Virus record (IMG/VR): IMGVR_UViG_3300044858_002288
Span: 1 to 24,807 of that record
Length of the DNA stretch: 24,807 nt
Direction: 5' to 3' (one strand)
From: a virus
The stretch's first letter is position 1; each line of letters opens with the position of its first letter. The position numbers and the translations under genes are program-made. The notes beneath the pieces were generated by a model, which saw only the letters and a program-made list of their open reading frames with translations, was not told the DNA's origin and ran no database searches. Below, piece after piece: positions 12,916-19,854 of this stretch.

Positions 12916-13455
12916 TTAGGCGGGTACTTCCATCACGGTGATTGTGCTGGACGCAGCGTAGGCGGTGTCACCGGATCGCCTGTTTAGATATAGGGTTCCT
13001 GCCGTTGTGAGCCATTGTAGTTTGTAGGTTGTTGCGGTTGTTGCTGCTGGTGTGTCTAGGAAGGTGTTGCTCATGTGCATGAGCGTTTGGTTTGGTGTTG
13101 CGTATGCGCCCGTTGCAAACATTCCGTTGTTTGCTGTTGTGCCACCGGTACCAGCTCCGATAGTTGTCGATCCTCTGACTAGGCGAATAACAGCGTCGCC
13201 CGTTGTAGATCCGAAGTATGCGCTGAACGTGACGAGGATGAGGCTAGTGGCGGATGATGGTGTGATGTTGACAGTTAGTCCGGTGATGTCGCCGAAGGTT
13301 GCGGATGTCGTGGTTTGTGTGATGTTCGTGACGGTGGTGCTTTTGACGTTGACGAGTACGGCTCGCGTATCAATCACATCATTGGTCAACACATTCCAAG
13401 CGGCAGCCGTCGCGACGTCGCCGGCTGCAACGGTTCCAGGTTGTATATACGCCAT
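12916..13455 (-). CDS. Tail fibre / receptor-binding protein, expressed version
   Basis: A 179-aa structural protein beginning MAYIQPGTVAAGDVATAAAW. A constant N-terminal segment (1-28) is encoded mostly by the right inverted repeat. The variable part is beta-rich and Thr/Ser/Gly-heavy (GLTVNITPSSATSLILVTFS, DAVIRLVRGSTTIGAGTGG, YKLQWLTTAGTLYLNRRSGD) and ends ITVMEVPA. The body resembles the silent cassette in layout: a strand pair, then VRLVxGSTxIG/VHLVNGAGTSLG. The gene follows the minor tail gene and precedes the lysis genes, the usual place for a tail-tip receptor-binding protein. The segment before the ATG (AGGCAGG) is a modest ribosome site. Confidence 0.72.
   Translation of the reverse strand: MAYIQPGTVAAGDVATAAAWNVLTNDVIDTRAVLVNVKSTTVTNITQTTTSATFGDITGLTVNITPSSATSLILVTFSAYFGSTTGDAVIRLVRGSTTIGAGTGGTTANNGMFATGAYATPNQTLMHMSNTFLDTPAATTATTYKLQWLTTAGTLYLNRRSGDTAYAASSTITVMEVPA
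13371..13428 (-). repeat. 58-bp inverted repeat, right copy
   Basis: The reverse complement of 12380-12437 without mismatch, located inside the expressed fibre gene at codons 10-29. Beyond the repeat the two loci share no obvious similarity at the DNA level. Confidence 0.95.
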
Positions 13456-13474
13456 GAGTCTATTCTACCTGCCT

Positions 13475-14788
13475 CTAGAGTCCGAATGTCGACGTGCCAA
13501 TAATACTAAACGGGTACTGCGCCGCAACTGCCGTGCCACTCGTCACGGTACCGTCAGCCCAGACCATCGCAGCCGTGTCCGTCGACGCCAGCGAGAACGT
13601 GACCTTGTGCGACATCGGGCGGATGTCGTTACGGATGCCGATGATCTGCACGTTCTTCGAGATCCGATCGCCGATCCGATTCGGCTGGTACTCCAGCAGG
13701 ATGATGTCTGCGATCTCTAGCGCCAGCACTTTCGTCTGGTCAGCGGTGCCGAGTCCGGCGAGCTCGACGCCCATCGTGTCGAAGCGCAGGTCTGGCTCGT
13801 CATATTTGGCTACTAGGTACTTCGCGAGCGCGAGAGCATTCGGATCGGTATCGATCAGCAGCCCGTTGTAGTCGAGCGAAGTGATGCCGTACTCACTCTG
13901 CGACGCTGATCCCGCAGCCGTCTGGATCGCGGTGCCGCCAAGCCGCGCGATGCTCACGCGGTTATACAAGAGCTCGGTGCCATAGGACACGGTAATGTCG
14001 GTGTACGGGATCGTCGTGCCGCCAGCATCCGAGAACGTGACGGTGCCGATGGTCGCCCCTGCGTTCCGATTCTTGAAGGTGACAGCGTTGGCCTTCGACA
14101 TGAACAACTGACCAGGCTCGGACGCCTCGATCAGCTGCAAGTAACCGAGCGCATCCGTGCCAGCATCAACGACGTCGGCGAGTAGCGTCTGCGCGCCCGT
14201 GTCAATATTGCGAAGCGCGGCAGGCCAATCGATCTCGCTGCGGTTCAAGATCGCGTTGATACGTGCGCCAGACGTTTGACTCGTCGCCGTGTGCGCTGCG
14301 ATCTGCTGACCACCGAACGTGATGAATCCGTCAGCGGCAACCGCGCCAGCCGTCGACTCGCCCGAGATGTTGTAATCCAAGCCCCAGTCCTCGATGATCC
14401 CGGTGAATTGCACGGCAGTCGACGCGGCGATGATCGTCGAGATCTTCAGGTTCCGCCGCGGCTTGATATCCGGGTAGTAGGGGCTGGCTTCGTAGAACGG
14501 ATCAAACGCGCGATCCTGATTGTTGAAGGTGATGTTGGCGACGCCGGTCTGGTAACGATCCAACTCGCGCGACCTGCCGCGCGTGATCGACACCGAACGC
14601 ACTCGATCCGTCACGTCATAGTCCAGCGTCCCGCCGAAACGGTATTCGGTATTGTCGAAGATGCTCTGCGGATTCGCAGCTATAGCCGCTGGCGTATTCG
14701 TCGCCGTCCCGTCAGCCCAGAGAAAGAACGGACCACCTTGGCTCGACGTGTCAAACCCGATCTGGACTAGCAGGCTCGGCGTAGCCAA
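13475..14788 (-). CDS. Minor tail protein (437 aa)
   Basis: A 437-aa protein with beta-rich sequence. VTDRVRSVSITRGRSRELDR and GVANITFNNQDRAFDPFYEA near residues 60-100 are characteristic of tail-tip/minor tail proteins of actinophages, as is NLKISTIIAASTAVQFTGII. The centre carries SEPGQLFMSKANAVTFKNR, found in the same family. The C-terminus repeats an N-terminal phrase (WADGTA at about 24-29 and MVWADGTVTSGTA near 413). The start is TTG at 14788, one base after the tape-measure stop, with AAGGAAG upstream. It probably caps the tail tube and carries the fibre encoded next. Confidence 0.78.
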   Translation of the reverse strand: MATPSLLVQIGFDTSSQGGPFFLWADGTATNTPAAIAANPQSIFDNTEYRFGGTLDYDVTDRVRSVSITRGRSRELDRYQTGVANITFNNQDRAFDPFYEASPYYPDIKPRRNLKISTIIAASTAVQFTGIIEDWGLDYNISGESTAGAVAADGFITFGGQQIAAHTATSQTSGARINAILNRSEIDWPAALRNIDTGAQTLLADVVDAGTDALGYLQLIEASEPGQLFMSKANAVTFKNRNAGATIGTVTFSDAGGTTIPYTDITVSYGTELLYNRVSIARLGGTAIQTAAGSASQSEYGITSLDYNGLLIDTDPNALALAKYLVAKYDEPDLRFDTMGVELAGLGTADQTKVLALEIADIILLEYQPNRIGDRISKNVQIIGIRNDIRPMSHKVTFSLASTDTAAMVWADGTVTSGTAVAAQYPFSIIGTSTFGL

Positions 14789-14789
14789 C

Positions 14790-17120
14790 CTAGTTCTTCC
14801 TTAGGCTGCGGGTCTGCGTTCCACCGTTCGTCGAGACACCAGCCGATGTGGCTTGGATCTGCGGACCAGCGAAGACCTGCCCGTTGCGCTTCTCAAACTT
14901 CTTGATCGACTCGACGATGACGCGACCAAGCTCGTCAGGGTTCGTGCCTAGCCCCGCCTGAATGTTCAGCACGTAAGTCGTGTTACCTCCGCCACCACCG
15001 AGCGCGTCCCGCATGATCCCCATAGCCTCACTCGACCCGAGCGGAATGACCGCCTCGCGCCCAGCCTCGCCAGCCGTAAAGACTTGCTTCTTCAAGATGC
15101 CGCCCTGCGCCAATCCAAACGTTTCACGCTTCGGGGGCTTGTTCTTCTCATCGTAAAGGCGCATGATCTCTTGGATCTCAGCACGCTCGCCCGGATCAAT
15201 ACGCCGACCAGCACGACTAGCCTCAGTCCTACGCGCGTCCTCTGCACGCTTCAACCGATCTGCTCGGTCAGCCTTATACTTGCGAACCGCCTCATCGTAG
15301 TTATCCTGCCTATCCTGCTGCACGCCGCTTTGAGCAGCCGCGACGCCAGTACCAGCGGGAGCCTGGACACCAGCAACACCGCTCTGGATACTCTGAACCT
15401 CAGCTACTAGGCTGGCGATCGCGCCCTTGAAGCCGGCGACGAATGCGATGCCGAGACTGTCGCCGAAGTCTTGCCCGATGATGGCGTTCAGATCCGCTGC
15501 AAACTGTTGCGCGCCGATCGTGCCATTGTTGAAGGATTGAATCAGGTCGTCGATCTTCTGCTGATTGGCATCTTGCGTTGCCTTGACTTCCGCGTCAAGC
15601 CGGTCGGCGGTCTGGTTGTCGATGTAATCGTTCAGCTCGCGCGTAGCCGTTGCCCGATCCTCGTCCGTCGCAGCCATCGCGACCGCCTCGGTCAGCCGTG
15701 CCTTCTCGCGCGCATCAGCCTCGGCTTTCAACCGCTTACGAATATCCGCCGCCTCTTTCGACTTGCCGCTTGCAGCGCCGATGCGCTCCAAGAATCCGCC
15801 GATCTCCGAGCCAAGCCCGGAAAGGCTAGCGCGCGCCGAAGAGATCGCATCCCTGATCGGGTCAACGAGGATGATGTCAAACGACGCCTTGAATACTTTG
15901 CCCTTGCGCCCCAGTCCTTTGGCCGCGTCGATTACTGTCCGAGAAAAGAATGCGTTCAGCCTACTCGGCAACGGCAGTAGTTCGTCGAAGATGCCAGCGA
16001 TCAATTCCATCGCTAGGGTGGTGCCGCTGATCCGAAACGTAAACTTCAGCACCTCAAACGCCTTGCTGAAAATGTCAGACAGCGACGTGCCGACACTCTT
16101 ACGACCCTCCGATGTAAGCGTGGAAACTAGCGCCTTGACAAGATCGCGACCAGCCTGCCTCGCCCTAGGCTCCAAGTTGTCGAAGAACCGATCAAACTGT
16201 TCCCGGCCGGCGATCGTGAAGGTGATTGTGCCGGTCGTGTTGACCGAGGTCTTGGAAGTCGTCCACCACTCGTACAGGTTCCGAAACTCACGACCAGCCG
16301 CATCGCGCAACTTCTCGATCACGAAGCGCACCTTGCCCTCGAACGTCGGGCGCGCAGAAAACTGGCGCACGAAGTCGAGCAGCGACTTCGTGGCACGCGA
16401 CAGGTACGGGATAAACACCGTGACCAGTTCGGCCGCGGTATTGCTAAACGTCTGCTTCAGAATGTTCAGCTGACCCGGTAGCGTCTGACCTGCCGCCTTC
16501 GCACTCCCAGCAAACTGGACTTCCAGTTCCTTCAGGATCATCTTCTGCGCGCCGATGACGTTGCCAGAATCGACGAGCGCCTTGATCGTGTCCTTCTGCG
16601 AAGCCGTAAACTGGACCCCAGCCTTGGACAACGCGCCGACGCCCTTGACGGGATCGTTCAGCGCCTTACCGACCAAGATCGCAGACGAGCTCAGATCCTT
16701 ACCCATCGCCACGGACAGGTCGAGCATCGCCACGGTAGCCTGGTCAAAGATCTTATTACCAGCCCCCGTCTCGTTGCGGATTTTGGTGAACGTCAACAAT
16801 AAGTTTTGGCCGGATTGGATCGCTTCGTCATCGACGCCACTCAACTTCATCAGGCTTTCCGACATCGTGCCGATCTGCTTACTCGTCACATTCGCCGCGC
16901 CACCCGTCGACTTCAGCACCGCGCCAGTCTGCGCCAATACCTTCTGCGCGCCCATAAACTCGTCGATCCCGATCTTCAGCGTCGCGACCAAGCCACCGAG
17001 GGCAGCTGCCCCGCCAACCAGCGCAGCCATCTTGCCAAACTTGCGGAGACCGCTAGTGCCTTGATTGAGTCCGCGAACCAGTCCCGACGTGTCGGCAATG
17101 ATGGGAACGATGAGAGCCAT
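14790..17120 (-). CDS. Tail tape measure protein (776 aa)
   Basis: A 776-aa protein that sets tail length and is threaded through the tail tube. The N-terminus ADTSGLVRGLNQGTSGLRKF and the hydrophobic stretch MAALVGGAAALGGLVATLKI are typical. The centre has a long charged coiled-coil (about 455-525, AEADAREKARLTEAVAMAAT). Near the C-terminus AQGGILKKQVFTAGEAGREA followed by VIPLGSS is a hallmark of tape measures. At about 1.5 angstrom per residue it predicts a tail near 115 nm, which is an estimate from the family rule. The ribosome site is weak. The gene start is separated from the rest of the late operon by the antisense PrimPol gene. Confidence 0.92.
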   Translation of the reverse strand: MALIVPIIADTSGLVRGLNQGTSGLRKFGKMAALVGGAAALGGLVATLKIGIDEFMGAQKVLAQTGAVLKSTGGAANVTSKQIGTMSESLMKLSGVDDEAIQSGQNLLLTFTKIRNETGAGNKIFDQATVAMLDLSVAMGKDLSSSAILVGKALNDPVKGVGALSKAGVQFTASQKDTIKALVDSGNVIGAQKMILKELEVQFAGSAKAAGQTLPGQLNILKQTFSNTAAELVTVFIPYLSRATKSLLDFVRQFSARPTFEGKVRFVIEKLRDAAGREFRNLYEWWTTSKTSVNTTGTITFTIAGREQFDRFFDNLEPRARQAGRDLVKALVSTLTSEGRKSVGTSLSDIFSKAFEVLKFTFRISGTTLAMELIAGIFDELLPLPSRLNAFFSRTVIDAAKGLGRKGKVFKASFDIILVDPIRDAISSARASLSGLGSEIGGFLERIGAASGKSKEAADIRKRLKAEADAREKARLTEAVAMAATDEDRATATRELNDYIDNQTADRLDAEVKATQDANQQKIDDLIQSFNNGTIGAQQFAADLNAIIGQDFGDSLGIAFVAGFKGAIASLVAEVQSIQSGVAGVQAPAGTGVAAAQSGVQQDRQDNYDEAVRKYKADRADRLKRAEDARRTEASRAGRRIDPGERAEIQEIMRLYDEKNKPPKRETFGLAQGGILKKQVFTAGEAGREAVIPLGSSEAMGIMRDALGGGGGNTTYVLNIQAGLGTNPDELGRVIVESIKKFEKRNGQVFAGPQIQATSAGVSTNGGTQTRSLRKN

Positions 17121-17180
17121 ACCAACAGTCTAACAGCCAAGACGTAGGCAACTTGTGCGCCCAAACTTTGTATAGCGGAC

Positions 17181-17209
17181 TTGACGAGTGGTGCTTTTGG
17201 CGGTATCTT
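17181..17209 (+). promoter_or_regulatory. Rightward promoter, copy 2 of the promoter-leader cassette
   Basis: TTGACG (17181-17186), 17 bases and TATCTT (17204-17209), then six bases to ATG at 17216. This repeats the spacing and much of the sequence of 6862-6921, including the GGACTTGAC block and ATGGCAACC. It points against the late operon and should drive only the stand-alone PrimPol gene. Confidence 0.72.
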
Positions 17210-17215
17210 TATCGC

Positions 17216-17242
17216 ATGGCAACCACCACACCCCAGGAGTAG
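17216..17242 (+). CDS. Leaderless eight-codon leader peptide MATTTPQE
   Basis: The ATG lies at the predicted transcription start. The frame encodes MATTTPQE and stops with TAG at 17240-17242, overlapping the AGGAG ribosome site of the next gene (17235-17239) and ending four bases before its ATG. At copy 1 the matching ATG is in frame with the gene body instead. Translation of this mini-frame could open or block the downstream ribosome site, coupling the two. Whether it is translated is inference. Confidence 0.4.
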   Translation: MATTTPQE

Positions 17243-17245
17243 ACA

Positions 17246-17869
17246 ATGAGCAGCATGAGTAACCTCGCAATTCGCTACGACGAGATCAAAGCGACCCGCC
17301 CCACCGTCGCGCAGATCAAAGCAATGATAAAGACGACGACTGACCTAGACGAGTTGTATGTCTTGGAGTCAGTCATGCAAGACATCGCGGACGAACAGCC
17401 CGTCGATATGGGCGCCGAGTATCTAGCAAACGGCTGGACGATCATCGGCGTCGGCGGCGACAAGCGACCCGTCGGATCGTGGCGCGTTGGTGGCTGGAAC
17501 CGAATTAGCCCGACGAGTTCGCGGAAAAAAGTCTCCAGCAAAAGTGCTGGCGTCGGAATCGTCACGGGTCCCAGCGGTCTAGTCATCATCGACCTCGATA
17601 CTCACGAAGCGATGAGCGAATGGGTCGATCGCTTCGGCGCGATCACCACGCGCACCGCACACACGCCACGCGGTCTGCACATCTACTACACGTCACCCGA
17701 GGCAAGCAGCCTGAAGCCGCGGACCAACGTCCTGCCTAACATCGACGTGCGAGCCGGAGAGTCTTACGTCGTCGCACCGGGCAGCACTCTCGACGGTGGC
17801 AGCTATGCGTGGGGAAACGATAATCCAATTGAGGATCTACCAGCCGACGTGTTGCGCCTGATCCGCTAG
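17246..17869 (+). CDS. Stand-alone PrimPol-domain protein
   Basis: A 207-aa protein with a PrimPol domain similar in motif layout to the N-terminal half of the large primase-helicase. It has GVGIVTGPSGLVIIDLD with D116/D118, RGLHIYY with H145, and NIDVRAGESYVVAP (165-178). It lacks the ATPase half and the N-terminal CxC zinc motif, and has its own helical N-terminal extension (1-60). AGGAG lies six bases before the ATG. It runs rightward inside the leftward late operon and its stop overlaps the stop of the gp10-like gene by 4 bp. The active-site residues are kept, so it may prime or extend DNA or RNA. Alternatively it could compete with, or defend against, another replicon. Confidence 0.82.
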   Translation: MSSMSNLAIRYDEIKATRPTVAQIKAMIKTTTDLDELYVLESVMQDIADEQPVDMGAEYLANGWTIIGVGGDKRPVGSWRVGGWNRISPTSSRKKVSSKSAGVGIVTGPSGLVIIDLDTHEAMSEWVDRFGAITTRTAHTPRGLHIYYTSPEASSLKPRTNVLPNIDVRAGESYVVAPGSTLDGGSYAWGNDNPIEDLPADVLRLIR

Positions 17870-18390
17870 ATACGCTGCTGCATTCGTAGGTTCACGATGC
17901 GCGAAGTGCGGTCAATGCTCAGACGAAAGTTCATCTCAATCTCAGAACGACGCGCAACGACAGACGGCCACAAGCCACGCTGCGCTTCGTAACCACCACT
18001 CGACCTAGTGAGCGCTTCATCGAAAGCGATACCACGCTGCCGAGGTGGCTTATACTTGCCGCGCGATCCTGCCTGATCCCAGATCGCGCCGCCGGCATTA
18101 GATTGGGTCAGATTGATACTTGCGTAAGAACCAGTCATACCCTTGACGCGCTTAGCTGCGCGGACACTAACCTTCAGCCCCCGGATCGCACGGGCGCGAG
18201 AATAACCAGTCCGCCCTTTTGATCCCCAATGACTTGCCGCGACCTCTGGCATCCGTGCTGCGGTCGCAGCAAAAATAGGCTGCGCCTGCTTCGTCAGATC
18301 CTTCTTCAGCTCCTTGACGAGATCAGGGTTGAACTTCCGCAGCTCGCGGAGCGTCTTCTGCAAACCCTTCACTTCGCCCGCTCTAGCCAT
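17866..18390 (-). CDS. HK97 gp10-like neck/tail protein (174 aa)
   Basis: A 174-aa basic protein beginning MARAGEVKGLQKTLRELRKF with PDLVKELKKDLTKQAQPIFA. This start resembles HK97 gp10-type proteins, which have a helical N-terminus followed by a beta core with positively charged loops. The middle contains GLKVSVRAAKRVKGMTGSYA and the tail is helical and basic. The gene starts ten bases after the chaperone frameshift product. It lies between chaperones and tape measure rather than in the usual place before the tail terminator, so the family call is tentative. A tail-assembly or tail-completion role is likely. Confidence 0.55.
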   Translation of the reverse strand: MARAGEVKGLQKTLRELRKFNPDLVKELKKDLTKQAQPIFAATAARMPEVAASHWGSKGRTGYSRARAIRGLKVSVRAAKRVKGMTGSYASINLTQSNAGGAIWDQAGSRGKYKPPRQRGIAFDEALTRSSGGYEAQRGLWPSVVARRSEIEMNFRLSIDRTSRIVNLRMQQRI

Positions 18391-18399
18391 ACGTTCAGT

Positions 18400-18803
18400 C
18401 TACCGGTTGCTGTGAACGCTTCGCCAACGAATATAGCCGAGCATCGTCCAGAGCATTCGCTCCGTCTCCAGCATCAGCACGCTAGGCGCTATTCCGGTTT
18501 CGACGGCAAGACTGGCGACGAGCCAATGGCTGCTGGACTCTCCGAGAGCTCTAAAGGGACTTCCTCGGCCCCTTCAATCTCATCCAGCGTGGCGACCCAA
18601 TCCATGAACTCCAACGTGGTCGCGCCCGTGCGCTTCTGCGAATGCCAAGCCAGCCACACGAAGTCGCGAGCAAAGATCGAATCGCCACCCATCGTCGAGG
18701 ACGGTCGCTCGAAGCGATCCTCCCACGCCACGATATCGACCAGCGCGGCACGGACAACAATGCTGTCCTTGCCTGTCTCTTTGATCTTGAATTGTAGTTC
18801 CAT
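18400..18803 (-). CDS. Tail assembly chaperone G-T, -1 frameshift product
   Basis: The zero-frame gene ends at 18489, but the -1 frame stays open to 18400. It encodes RALGESSSHWLVASLAVETG and IAPSVLMLETERMLWTMLGY then IRWRSVHSNR. This looks like the T part of phage G-T chaperones. A slippery heptamer C CCT TTA lies at 18558-18552 in the correct phase, at codon 84 of G. The fusion is 134 aa. In lambda-like phages a few percent of ribosomes slip, and both proteins help the tape measure fold and the tail assemble. Here the slip site and the open -1 frame are seen directly; the rate is unknown. Confidence 0.8.
18489..18803 (-). CDS. Tail assembly chaperone G (zero frame)
   Basis: A 104-aa protein beginning MELQFKIKETGKDSIVVRAA. 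It has WEDRFERPSSTMGGDSIFAR and DFVWLAWHSQKRTG, the W.E...  ARDFxWLAWHS pattern common to G proteins of actinophages, and an acidic C-terminal tail. GGGAGGG lies nine bases before the ATG at 18803. It lies between the major tail protein and tape measure genes, the conserved position for tail chaperones. Confidence 0.85.
   Translation of the reverse strand: MELQFKIKETGKDSIVVRAALVDIVAWEDRFERPSSTMGGDSIFARDFVWLAWHSQKRTGATTLEFMDWVATLDEIEGAEEVPLELSESPAAIGSSPVLPSKPE
18552..18558 (-). other. Programmed -1 frameshift site CCCTTTA
   Basis: The minus-strand heptamer C CCT TTA fits X XXY YYZ, so both P-site and A-site tRNAs can re-pair after slipping one base back. It lies 21 codons before the zero-frame stop. 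No strong stimulatory stem is obvious immediately downstream. Confidence 0.75.
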
Positions 18804-18841
18804 GTCCAGCCCTCCCTGGGCGTAGAGGTTACGCGATCAGA

Positions 18842-19246
18842 CTAAGCGACGGCCTTTGTGACCGTCCCGCTCACCGGAAATGCCACGTCGACCACGGCCA
18901 ACTCTCCCACAGCCCCGTTTACAGGACTCCACGAGTTCACCAAAATTGTGGCCGAGTAGCTAGGCGAAGCCGTCGAAACAGCCGTGCCGTTTGGCTTGAC
19001 AACGATGCTCGTCGTGCTGCCGATCAAAGGATAGACGAGACCTTCAATAGCACTAAAATCTTGGTGCATTGAAAGGGAGATCGTCGTGTCGAGCAGGCCG
19101 CCAACTCGGGTCTTTCCGTTGCCTGGACCGAATGCCGTCGTATCAATTTCATCGACCGTGGTCTCAATCTGAACGCTGGCGACATTCGCCGAAACGTCGG
19201 TGCCAGCGAGAACGATGTTCGCGTTAGTGAGAACGAGCTTAGCCAT
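18842..19246 (-). CDS. Major tail (tube) protein
   Basis: A 134-aa protein beginning MAKLVLTNANIVLAGTDVSA. It has VASVQIETTVDEIDTTAFGP and LLDTTISLSMHQDFSAIEGL and ends with the beta-strand stretch ELAVVDVAFPVSGTVTKAVA. The pattern of NVASVxIETTVDEIDTTAFG followed by xTxGGLxDxTISLxxxQDF is common in small major tail proteins of actinophages. It forms the hexameric rings of the tail tube. AGGAG lies upstream of the ATG, and the gene lies immediately before the tail chaperones. It is short, so no extra Ig-like domain is present. Confidence 0.85.
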   Translation of the reverse strand: MAKLVLTNANIVLAGTDVSANVASVQIETTVDEIDTTAFGPGNGKTRVGGLLDTTISLSMHQDFSAIEGLVYPLIGSTTSIVVKPNGTAVSTASPSYSATILVNSWSPVNGAVGELAVVDVAFPVSGTVTKAVA

Positions 19247-19252
19247 ATTGGG

Positions 19253-19438
19253 TTACTCCTCCTCGGAGCCGGACACGTCGGGTTGTGACTTCATTGTAGA
19301 CGACGATTCTGGCGCTTTGACAATCACGCGCCCAGACTCGATCATCACGTCCAAGCGATCCACGTCGGACGCCTTGACCTCTTGCCCCTCGGTCTTGCCG
19401 GCAACAATGAAGCCGGGTGCCACGATAAACTTTGCCAT
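19253..19438 (-). CDS. Small structural-operon protein (61 aa)
   Basis: A 61-aa product starting MAKFIVAPGFIVAGKTEGQE and ending in the acidic QPDVSGSEEE. AAGGAG with seven bases spacing points to the ATG at 19438 rather than the in-frame start at 19444. It is a small beta-type core with a disordered acidic tail. Similar short proteins occur between tail terminator and tail tube genes in siphophages, but I cannot assign a role. It might be a minor tail or assembly factor. Confidence 0.65.
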   Translation of the reverse strand: MAKFIVAPGFIVAGKTEGQEVKASDVDRLDVMIESGRVIVKAPESSSTMKSQPDVSGSEEE

Positions 19439-19449
19439 CGTCAAACTCC

Positions 19450-19854
19450 TTAGGTGTAGACCAGTACGCGGAAATCAACTGACAGATACAGCGTGTCGTT
19501 GCCGTCAATCGTGCCGATCGTGCCAGCCGACTCCACGATGCACGTCTGCACGACGCCGCCAAGCGTGGTATCCGCTTCGATTGCGGCACGAATGCCACCC
19601 GAGCCGTAGCCGAGGTAAGTGTCGAGCAGATCCTCGGCAGCGCGCTCAGACGCGCGACCAACTACGACTGTCAGCGTGTACGTCTGAAGTATGGAACCGG
19701 CCCCCATAGCGCCGTGATAGTCAATCGACTGGAGCGAGGGGAAAGCGAAGGGTGCGTTGAGATTGTCGGGCTGCCGGTCATACGTGCGTAGTCCCGTGAT
19801 CGTTGCGGCAGCTGTGGCGAGTGCCGTCTTGACTTGCCCGACGGTAGCCGTCAT
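19450..19854 (-). CDS. Tail terminator protein
   Basis: A 134-aa protein beginning MTATVGQVKTALATAAATIT. It contains GLRTYDRQPDNLNAPFAFPS and YTLTVVVGRASERAAEDLLD, then SGGIRAAIEADTTLGG and ends SVDFRVLVYT. This matches the alpha/beta layout of tail-terminator proteins, which cap the tail tube and join it to the head. The ATG at 19854 overlaps the connector gene stop as ATGA. It is placed between head-tail connector and major tail protein, as expected. Confidence 0.78.
   Translation of the reverse strand: MTATVGQVKTALATAAATITGLRTYDRQPDNLNAPFAFPSLQSIDYHGAMGAGSILQTYTLTVVVGRASERAAEDLLDTYLGYGSGGIRAAIEADTTLGGVVQTCIVESAGTIGTIDGNDTLYLSVDFRVLVYT

Larger units (their letters stand above)
12380..13428. 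other. Invertible segment for tail-fibre switching
   Basis: Two 58-bp perfect inverted repeats enclose 933 bp (12438-13370). These hold two different C-terminal cassettes of a tail fibre pointing towards each other and ending at 12850 and 12916. Only the leftward cassette is joined to a start codon (13455). Inversion between the repeats would join the same 28-residue N-terminus to the other cassette in frame, giving 165 instead of 179 aa. This is the logic of the Mu G and P1 C segments. No serine or tyrosine recombinase is seen in the window, so the enzyme would be elsewhere in the phage or in the host. Confidence 0.75.

Noticed and set aside
13052-13720. Rightward 222-aa frame crossing the fibre and minor tail genes
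   Set aside because: Antisense to two structural genes. The rightward cassette at 12380-12850 was kept only because of its shared 58-bp repeat and independent coding signal.
15763-16473. Long rightward frame (236 aa) opposite the tape measure gene
   Set aside because: It is the antisense shadow of a clear tape measure protein, shows no motif, and GC-rich genes often leave such frames open.
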